From Streptomyces sp. NBC_01214 (lineage in GTDB: Bacteria; Actinomycetota; Actinomycetes; Streptomycetales; Streptomycetaceae): 64,000 bases of DNA. The notes beneath the pieces were generated by a model. The model was not told the DNA's origin. It was given only the letters and a program-made list of their open reading frames with translations, and ran no database searches. Every line of letters begins with the position of its first letter. Positions within the stretch are counted from its first letter, which is position 1. Where the stretch lies: NCBI RefSeq assembly GCF_026340975.1, contig NZ_JAPEOS010000001.1, forward strand, positions 3,753,001 through 3,817,000. Reading direction: 5' to 3'. The position numbers and the translations under genes were made by a program. Positions 58,699-64,000 of the stretch are shown here, piece after piece.

Positions 58699-59070
58699 AT
58701 GGATCTGGGCGCATTCTCCGTGAGTCTCACCGTCCGCGACCTCGACGCCTCCAGGGCGTTCTACGAGAACCTCGGATTCGCCGCCTTCGGCGGGGATCCC
58801 GGGCAGGGCTGGTTGATCCTCAAGAACGGCGACGTCGTGCTCGGGCTGTTCGTGGGCATGTTCGAGAAGAACATGCTGACCTTCAACCCGGGCTGGGACA
58901 GCAGCGCGCGTGCGCTCGACTCGTTCACCGACGTCCGGGAGGTGCAGCGACGGCTGAAGGCGCGGGGCGTGGAGTTCCTGACCGAGGTCGACGAGTCGGG
59001 CTCGGGCCCCGGCAGCTTCCTCGTGGTCGACCCGGACGGCAATCCGGTCCTCTTCGACCAGCACGTCTGA
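58699..59070 (+). CDS. VOC family (glyoxalase-like) protein
   Basis: A 123-residue protein with two beta-alpha-beta-beta-beta modules: FSVSLTVRDLDASRAFYENLGF and VVDPDGNPVLFDQ. Likely metal ligands of the glyoxalase type are not all present at the standard places. The lengths fit single-domain VOC proteins, which include bleomycin- and fosfomycin-binding proteins and many of unknown role. ATG 58699 is used; an open upstream extension is not conserved. Confidence 0.87.
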   Translation: MDLGAFSVSLTVRDLDASRAFYENLGFAAFGGDPGQGWLILKNGDVVLGLFVGMFEKNMLTFNPGWDSSARALDSFTDVREVQRRLKARGVEFLTEVDESGSGPGSFLVVDPDGNPVLFDQHV

Positions 59071-59079
59071 CCGGACGCC

Positions 59080-59376
59080 TCAGGCGGCGGCGCCGGGTTC
59101 CTTCGTGGGGCGCACGGCCCCGGCCGCCGCGTGCAGCGAGCGCAGCGCCAGCAGCAGGATCCCGATGTCGTCCAAGTACACCGGGTCCGGGATCAGGTCC
59201 AGCGGCGAGACGGTGTAGATCACCGCGGCCCAGAACAGGGCCTTGTCGCGCAGCGGGATCCCCGCGTCGACCAGCAGTCGCCGGGCCGCGAAGACCCGTA
59301 CGAGCAGCACGGCCGCGGCGATCGCGAGTCCCACCGCGATGACCGTGCCCAGGGCGAGCCAGACCTTTCCGTCCAT
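59080..59376 (-). CDS. YkvA-like (DUF1232) small membrane protein
   Basis: A 98-residue protein. One membrane span at the N-terminus (VWLALGTVIAVGLAIAAAVLLVRVF) leads to RDKALFWAAVIYTVSPLDLIPDPVYLDDIGILLLALRSL, the DUF1232 motif SPLDLIPD-x10-DD. The role is unknown. A 12-base palindrome CCCGATATCGGG lies 13 bases upstream of the ATG (59390-59401), and a GTATAG -10-like hexamer sits between. It converges with the VOC gene. Confidence 0.87.
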   Translation of the reverse strand: MDGKVWLALGTVIAVGLAIAAAVLLVRVFAARRLLVDAGIPLRDKALFWAAVIYTVSPLDLIPDPVYLDDIGILLLALRSLHAAAGAVRPTKEPGAAA

Positions 59377-59432
59377 GGCGGCCCTATACCCCGATATCGG
59401 GCCGGCAATGCCTCGGCGGCGGCCGCATCCGT

Positions 59433-59897
59433 TCAGGTGTCCTGGCCGCGCAGTCGGCGGCCGACCTCGCCCAGTCCGTCGGCGAGCGCGTCGAGCTGCT
59501 CGGGGGTGAGGACGTCGACGAGGACCTCCCGGACGGTCGCCACGTGGCCGGGGGCGGCCTCCTCCAGCTTGGCGCGGCCGGCGTCGGTCAGGACGGCGAA
59601 GACGCCGCGCACGTCGGAGGGGCAGCTGCGGCGGATGACCAGGCCGGCCTTCTCCATCTGGGTGACCTGGTAGGTCAGCCCGCTCTTGGAGTTGATCAGG
59701 CCGTTGGCGAGCTCGGTCATCCGCAGCTCGCGCCCGGGCGCGGCGGCGAGCCGTACGAGGATCTCGTACTGGGGGTGCGAGAGCCCGGCTTCGTCCTTGA
59801 GCTGTTGGTCGAGGCGGCGGTTCACCAGGGCCGATGCGGCGAGGAACCCGCTCCAGGCGCGCATCTCGCGGTCGTCCAGCCATCTCGGTTCAGCCAT
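59433..59897 (-). CDS. MarR family transcriptional regulator
   Basis: A 154-residue protein. The winged helix-turn-helix, about 45-110, has LSHPQYEILVRLAAAPGRELRMTELANGLINSKSGLTYQVTQMEKAGLVIRRSCPSDVRGVFAVLTDAG. N- and C-terminal helices make the dimer. It stands divergent from a DoxX gene, with two AATTTGAA boxes between. On the minus strand a TAGTCT -10-like hexamer ends 6 bases before the ATG, which allows a leaderless transcript. Confidence 0.92.
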   Translation of the reverse strand: MAEPRWLDDREMRAWSGFLAASALVNRRLDQQLKDEAGLSHPQYEILVRLAAAPGRELRMTELANGLINSKSGLTYQVTQMEKAGLVIRRSCPSDVRGVFAVLTDAGRAKLEEAAPGHVATVREVLVDVLTPEQLDALADGLGEVGRRLRGQDT

Positions 59898-59917
59898 GGC
59901 CCCAGACTACACGGGTT

Positions 59918-59971
59918 GTTCCAATTTGAATCAATGGATTAGGGTCGGGGCCTAGCGGTTCGAATTTGAAC
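59918..59971. promoter_or_regulatory. Two MarR-type boxes between marR and doxX
   Basis: GTTCCAATTTGAATC (59918-59932) and GTTCGAATTTGAAC (59958-59971) share the core TTC-x-AATTTGAA; the second is nearly a perfect palindrome. Spaced 40 bases apart, they sit on the same side of the helix and overlap both likely promoters. This is the expected pattern for MarR autorepression and control of doxX. Confidence 0.65.
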
Positions 59972-60022
59972 AACTTTTCCCTGCCTCCCCACCGGGCCGC
60001 CCCGACCGGAAGGACCCCCCCG

Positions 60023-60586
60023 ATGACCAGCCCCTCCGTCACCGCGACGAAGCCGCAGGCCGCCGCACCGGCCGCACGCCCCGAGACCTCCGCCCTCTCC
60101 ACCCCGGGCCACGACACCGGCCTGCTCCTCCTGCGCCTGGTCCTCGGCCTGACCATGGCGGCGCACGGCTCGCAGAAGCTCTTCGGCTGGTTCGGGGGCG
60201 GCGGGATCAGCGGCACCGGCCAGTTCTTCACCGCCAGCGGCTACCCCGCGGGTGACGCCATGGCGGTCCTCGCCGGCCTCACCGAGACCCTCGGCGGGCT
60301 CGGTCTCGTCCTCGGACTGCTCACCCCGCTCGCCGGGGCCGCCGTCGTCGGCACCCTCATCAACGCGATCGCCGTCCACGGCGCCGGCGCCTTCTTCGCC
60401 CCGGAGGGCATCGAGTACGAGCTGCTGCTGACCGCGGGCGCCGCGGCCCTCGCCCTCACCGGCCCCGGACGGTACGCCGTCGACCGCTTCCTGCCCGTCC
60501 TGCGCAGCCACCGCCTCGCGCACGGCGCCCTCGCCGTCGCCCTCGGCGTGGTCCTCGCCGTCGTACTGCTCCTCGTGCGCGACTAG
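60023..60586 (+). CDS. DoxX family membrane protein
   Basis: A 187-residue protein with four spans. The family motif is GLLLLRLVLGLTMAAHGSQKLFGWFGGGGISGTGQFF, followed by ETLGGLGLVLGLLTPLAGAAVVGTLI. DoxX-like proteins are part of membrane complexes linked to thiol and oxidative stress (with SseA and SodA in mycobacteria). GGAAGGA lies 8 bases before the ATG. Divergent MarR control fits a stress role; that is inference. Confidence 0.9.
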   Translation: MTSPSVTATKPQAAAPAARPETSALSTPGHDTGLLLLRLVLGLTMAAHGSQKLFGWFGGGGISGTGQFFTASGYPAGDAMAVLAGLTETLGGLGLVLGLLTPLAGAAVVGTLINAIAVHGAGAFFAPEGIEYELLLTAGAAALALTGPGRYAVDRFLPVLRSHRLAHGALAVALGVVLAVVLLLVRD

Positions 60587-60608
60587 CGCAACTGCTGACC
60601 GGCGGACG

Positions 60609-60635
60609 CCGGGTGGGCCGCAGCGGCCCACCCGG
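60609..60635 (+). terminator. Terminator after doxX
   Basis: CCGGGTGGGCCGC (60609-60621) and GCGGCCCACCCGG (60623-60635) form a perfect 13-bp palindrome centred on one base, 23 bases past the DoxX stop. It separates that gene from the galactose oxidase gene. Confidence 0.8.
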
Positions 60636-60753
60636 TGTCCACCGATTGTGACCGGCCATATGGATTTGCGCCAACTCTCTTTGACTCCAGGCGACTTGCT
60701 GCTGTGCTCACCTATGTTCTACGGGGCACATCAGTTCGCCCCAGGAGGTCAGA

Positions 60754-63309
60754 TTGCAGTCCAGGCGCTTCCTCGCCTTTCACCGCGCGATACGCCGTTC
60801 CCACCTGCTCATCGCTCTCGGCCTCGGCTCCCTGCTGATCGGCCTGACCCCGTGGTTCGTGGTCACGAGCACGGCAGCGGCCGGCCGCGCACCGGCACCC
60901 CGTCCCGCGCCCGTGCCCTTCGACCAGCAGACGGCCAAACAATCGCCGCACCACGGCATCGTCCCCGCGAACGCGATGGAGCCGACGGCTCCGATCCTCG
61001 ACCGGGCCGGATGGACGGCCGTGGCGAGCGACGAGGAGACGGGCGCCGAGAACGGCCGCGCGGCCAACGTCCTCGACGGGAACACCGCCACCATCTGGCA
61101 CAGCAAGTGGGCTCCCACCCCCACCCCGTTGCCGCACGTCATCACCGTGGACATGCACCGCACCGAGGTCGTCTCCGCCCTGATCTACCGTCCCCGCACC
61201 AACGGTCCCAACGGGCGCGTCGGTGAGTACAGCATCAGCCTCAGCACCGACGGGCTGAGCTGGGCGACCCCGGTCGCCACCGGCACGCTCGCGGACGACG
61301 CGAGCACCAAGACCCTCGGATTCGCCCCCCAGGGCGCCCGGTTCGTCCGGCTGACCGCGCTCAGCGAGGCGGGCGGCCGCGGACCCTGGTCCTCCGCCGC
61401 CGAGATCGACCTGCTGGGCGACCCCGGCACCCCGGCGGCCACCATCGACCTGTCCCGCGCCGGATGGACGGCCACGGCGAGCGACGAGGAGACGGGCAGC
61501 GAGAACGGCCGCGCGGCCAATGTGCTGGACGGCAAGGACAACACCATCTGGCACAGCAAGTACGCGCCCACTCCCACCCCGCTGCCGCACAGCATCACCA
61601 TCGACATGCACCGCACCGAGGTCGTCTCCGCCCTCGTCTACCACCCCCGCTCCACCGGGCCCAACGGGCGTGCGGGCGCGTACACCATCGCCACCAGCAC
61701 CGACGGCGTCACCTTCGGCACACCGGTGGCCGTGGGCACCTGGCGGGACGACGAAACCGTCAAGACCGCCACGTTCACCCGCGCCGCATCCGCCCGCTTC
61801 GTCCGGCTGACCGTGACCAGCGAGGCGGGCGGCCGCGGACCGTGGACCTCCGCCGGTGAGATCCGCCTGAGCGGTCCGGCCAGCCCGGCCGTCCACGGCT
61901 CCTGGGGCCGGATCACCGGCTTCCCGCTGGTGCCGGTGGCCACCGCCGCCCTGCCCGGCGACAAGCTCCTGGCCTGGTCCGCGTACGCCGTCGACCGCTT
62001 CGGCGGCAGCAACGGCTACACGCAGACCGCGATCCTGGACCTGAAGACGGGCAAGGTCACCCAGCGCCGCATCGACAACACCGGACACGACATGTTCTGT
62101 CCCGGCATCGCCATGCTCGCCGACGGCCGGGTGCTGGTCACCGGTGGCAGCAACGCGGAGAAGGCGAGCATCTACGACCCGGCCACCGACAACTGGTCCG
62201 CCACCACGAGCATGAACATAGCCCGTGGCTACCAGGCCATGACCCTGCTCTCCACCGGCGAGGCCTTCGTCCTCGGCGGGTCCTGGAGCGGATCCACGGG
62301 TACCGACAAGGCCGGTGAGGTCTGGTCCCCGGACACCCGCACCTGGCGCAGCCTGCCCGGCGTTCCCGCCGCCCCGGCGCTCACGGCCGACCCGGCCGGA
62401 CCCTACCGCGCCGACAACCACATGTGGCTGCACGCCACTTCGGGCGGCAAGGTACTGCAACTGGGCCCGAGCAAGCAGATGAACTGGATCTCCACCAGTG
62501 GCCAGGGCGGCGTCACTTCGGCCGGCACCCGGGCCGACAGCCCGGACGCGATGACCGGCAACGCCGTCGCCTACGACATCGGCAAACTGCTCACCCTGGG
62601 CGGTTCGCCCGCCTACCAGGACACCCCGGCCACCCAGCGCGCCTACACCGTGGGCATCTCGGGCAGCCAGGTCCAGGCCGCCCGCACGGGCGACATGGAG
62701 CACGCCCGCGCCTTCAGCAACAGCGTGGTGCTGCCCGACGGCAAGGTGGCCGTCTTCGGCGGTCAGGCTTATCCGGTGCCCTTCAGCGACGCCACCTCCG
62801 TCCTGACCCCCGAGCTGTGGGACCCGGCGACCGGCGCCTTCACCCCGCTCGCCACCATGGCCGTTCCGCGCAACTACCACAGCGTGGCCAACCTGCTGCC
62901 CGACGGGCGGATCTTCTCCGGCGGCGGCGGTCTGTGCGGCGACTGCGCGACCAACCACGCCGACGGGGCGATCTTCACCCCGCCGTACCTGCTCAACGCC
63001 GACGGCTCGCCGAAGCCGCGGCCCGCCATCACCGCGGGCGTGCCCCCCAGGGCGGCTCCCGGTGCCTCGCTCACGGTGAGCACCCAGGGCTCGGTGGCGT
63101 CCTTCGTCCTGATGCGGGCCGCCGCCGCGACCCACTCCACCGACAACGACCAACGCCGGGTGCCCGTGGTGTCCACCGCCGCGGGAGGCGGCACGTACCA
63201 GGTGTCCGTGCCCGCCGACACCGGTGTGGTCCTGCCGGGCACCTACATGCTCTTCGCCCTCGACGCCCAGGGAGTACCGAGCATCGGTCAGTTCGTCACG
63301 ATCTCCTGA
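60754..63309 (+). CDS. Secreted galactose oxidase with two F5/8-type-C modules
   Basis: An 851-residue protein from TTG, supported by AGGAGG 5 bases upstream. Basic start, membrane-spanning signal (LLIALGLGSLLIGLTPWFVV), then two F5/8-C/CBM32-like modules about 80-225 and 230-375, a seven-blade Kelch domain about 385-760 and a DUF1929 end. The copper site is complete: Cys449 (HDMFCPG) and Tyr493 (RGYQAM) 44 apart for the Cys-Tyr cross-link, Trp511, Tyr708-His709 (RNYHS) and His794 (ATHSTD), with the same spacings as Fusarium galactose oxidase. It oxidises a primary alcohol to aldehyde with H2O2 production, probably outside the cell. Confidence 0.94.
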   Translation: MQSRRFLAFHRAIRRSHLLIALGLGSLLIGLTPWFVVTSTAAAGRAPAPRPAPVPFDQQTAKQSPHHGIVPANAMEPTAPILDRAGWTAVASDEETGAENGRAANVLDGNTATIWHSKWAPTPTPLPHVITVDMHRTEVVSALIYRPRTNGPNGRVGEYSISLSTDGLSWATPVATGTLADDASTKTLGFAPQGARFVRLTALSEAGGRGPWSSAAEIDLLGDPGTPAATIDLSRAGWTATASDEETGSENGRAANVLDGKDNTIWHSKYAPTPTPLPHSITIDMHRTEVVSALVYHPRSTGPNGRAGAYTIATSTDGVTFGTPVAVGTWRDDETVKTATFTRAASARFVRLTVTSEAGGRGPWTSAGEIRLSGPASPAVHGSWGRITGFPLVPVATAALPGDKLLAWSAYAVDRFGGSNGYTQTAILDLKTGKVTQRRIDNTGHDMFCPGIAMLADGRVLVTGGSNAEKASIYDPATDNWSATTSMNIARGYQAMTLLSTGEAFVLGGSWSGSTGTDKAGEVWSPDTRTWRSLPGVPAAPALTADPAGPYRADNHMWLHATSGGKVLQLGPSKQMNWISTSGQGGVTSAGTRADSPDAMTGNAVAYDIGKLLTLGGSPAYQDTPATQRAYTVGISGSQVQAARTGDMEHARAFSNSVVLPDGKVAVFGGQAYPVPFSDATSVLTPELWDPATGAFTPLATMAVPRNYHSVANLLPDGRIFSGGGGLCGDCATNHADGAIFTPPYLLNADGSPKPRPAITAGVPPRAAPGASLTVSTQGSVASFVLMRAAAATHSTDNDQRRVPVVSTAAGGGTYQVSVPADTGVVLPGTYMLFALDAQGVPSIGQFVTIS
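61006..61876 (+). repeat. Internal duplication of F5/8-type-C module
   Basis: The two carbohydrate-binding-type modules of the oxidase are copies 453 bases apart (151 codons). Stretches such as ATGGACGGCC and GCGAGCGACGAGGAGACGGG, and later CACATCGTC-like and GAGGTCGTCTCCGCC, are almost identical in the two copies. The duplication is in frame and probably recent or homogenised by gene conversion. Confidence 0.8.
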
Positions 63310-63385
63310 TACCGACTACGACCCCATGAGCGGTGTCCGGGGCCTGGGCTGATTGGCCCCGGACATTCAGGGGAATAGCGCACAA

Positions 63386-64000
63386 ATGACACAACCCATC
63401 GAAGACTACGCACTCATCGGCGACCTGATGACCAGCGCACTGGTCGGCCGCGACGGGTCCATCGACTGGCTGTGCCTGCCGCGCTTCGACTCGGCGGCCT
63501 GCTTCGCCAAGCTCCTCGGCGAGGAGGAGAACGGCCACTGGCGCATCGCCCCCCTCGACGCCGCCATCGCAGAGCCCTGCACCCGCCGCGCCTACGTCGA
63601 CGACTCGCTGATCCTGGAATCGTACTGGGAGACCGAAACCGGGACCGTCAAGGTCACCGACTTCATGCCCCAGCGCGAGGTCGCCCCGGACGTCATCCGC
63701 ATCGTCGAGGGCATCAGCGGAACGGTCAGGATGCGCAGCACCCTGCGCCTGCGCTTCGACTACGGCCACGTCGTGCCCTGGGTGCGCCGCAGCGACGGCG
63801 ACCGGGTCGCCATCGCCGGGCCCGACTCCGCCTGGTTCCGCAGCGAACCCCCGGTCCGCACCTGGGGCGAGGCGAACAGCACCTGCTCCCAGTTCCCGGT
63901 CACCGCCGGCCGGCGCGTCGCCTTCGTACTGACCTGGCACCCCTCGCACCGGCCGCGCCCCGAGCCCTGCGACCCCTTCGAGGCACTGGAGCAGAGCCGC
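63386..64000 (+). CDS. Glycoside hydrolase family 15 protein, C-terminal part outside window
   Basis: The first 205 codons are in the window. MTQPIEDYALIGDLMTSALVGRDGSIDWLCLPRFDS is the classical N-terminus of bacterial GH15 glucoamylase/trehalase-like proteins; LRLRFDYGHVVPWVRRSDG and FVLTWHPSH are in the first beta domain. Catalytic Glu residues lie further on, outside. Actinobacterial members include acid trehalases. AGGGGAA lies 10 bases before the ATG. It follows the oxidase gene by 76 bases. Confidence 0.9.
   Translation, partial: MTQPIEDYALIGDLMTSALVGRDGSIDWLCLPRFDSAACFAKLLGEEENGHWRIAPLDAAIAEPCTRRAYVDDSLILESYWETETGTVKVTDFMPQREVAPDVIRIVEGISGTVRMRSTLRLRFDYGHVVPWVRRSDGDRVAIAGPDSAWFRSEPPVRTWGEANSTCSQFPVTAGRRVAFVLTWHPSHRPRPEPCDPFEALEQSR

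Noticed and set aside
60712..63153. Long minus-strand open frame opposite the galactose oxidase gene
   Set aside because: It is Gly/Val/Ala/Arg-rich shadow sequence; the plus frame has a signal peptide, two modules and the complete copper site.
1..64000. Biosynthetic gene cluster, prophage or insertion sequence
   Set aside because: I found no PKS, NRPS, terpene synthase, phage structural or transposase motif on either strand.

Overview
The window is very GC-rich, its third codon positions are almost all G or C, GTG and TTG starts are common, and many genes are converging and overlapping. It carries families typical of Streptomyces: a streptophobe-type membrane protein, a SpoIIE/HATPase regulator, an FHA-ABC transporter and Rv1733c-like proteins. 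I read it as a chromosomal segment of a Streptomyces or close relative. I see no transposase, phage gene, CRISPR array, tRNA, rRNA or PKS/NRPS gene. About 57 genes are called. The first (SRPBCC) and last (GH15) run off the window.

Left part (1-22 kb): a multi-span membrane protein with a complete serine-hydrolase triad; a beta-helix/AAA ATPase fusion; MOSC and HpnB-like glycosyltransferase genes; a 0.7 kb degenerate repeat field; a glutamate-racemase-like enzyme; an ABC-F protein under two palindromes; a TetR gene coupled to an ADP-ribosylglycohydrolase; apolipoprotein N-acyltransferase; a Nudix enzyme; an acyltransferase; a secreted S1 protease; a GT39-like membrane transferase; and a GNAT-AAA fusion.

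Middle (22-40 kb): this is a signalling district. A transmembrane Ser/Thr kinase overlaps a single-span partner. A Tm-1-like (UPF0261) protein follows a Nudix gene. A zinc-type CDF exporter stands divergent from an operon of FHA-FHA-ABC transporter, SH3-like protein and soluble Ser/Thr kinase. Then come a streptophobe protein, a DUF6777-like protein with a long SP/K repeat tail, a NarL-type two-component pair and a PAS-GAF-SpoIIE-HATPase protein.

Right part (40-64 kb): molybdate uptake (fused ModB-ModC, ModA, HTH-TOBE regulator with three related boxes); an S4 RNA-binding protein; the dihydroxyacetone kinase set DhaK-DhaL-DhaM; an operon of unknown protein, MoxR ATPase, metallopeptidase-vWA protein and, closely downstream, a ThpR/LigT-type RNA phosphodiesterase; LysR with MFS and divergent EamA; ArsR; cbtB-cbtA under a cobalamin riboswitch; a second MFS; AlkB, VOC and YkvA-like proteins; MarR divergent from DoxX; a secreted galactose oxidase with two F5/8-type-C modules; and a GH15 start.

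The entries most worth follow-up are the four-gene MoxR/vWA/ThpR unit, the two AAA fusions, the ADP-ribosylglycohydrolase switch, the FHA-ABC/kinase operon, and two structured non-coding stretches (9.08-9.75 kb and 39.76-40.04 kb).
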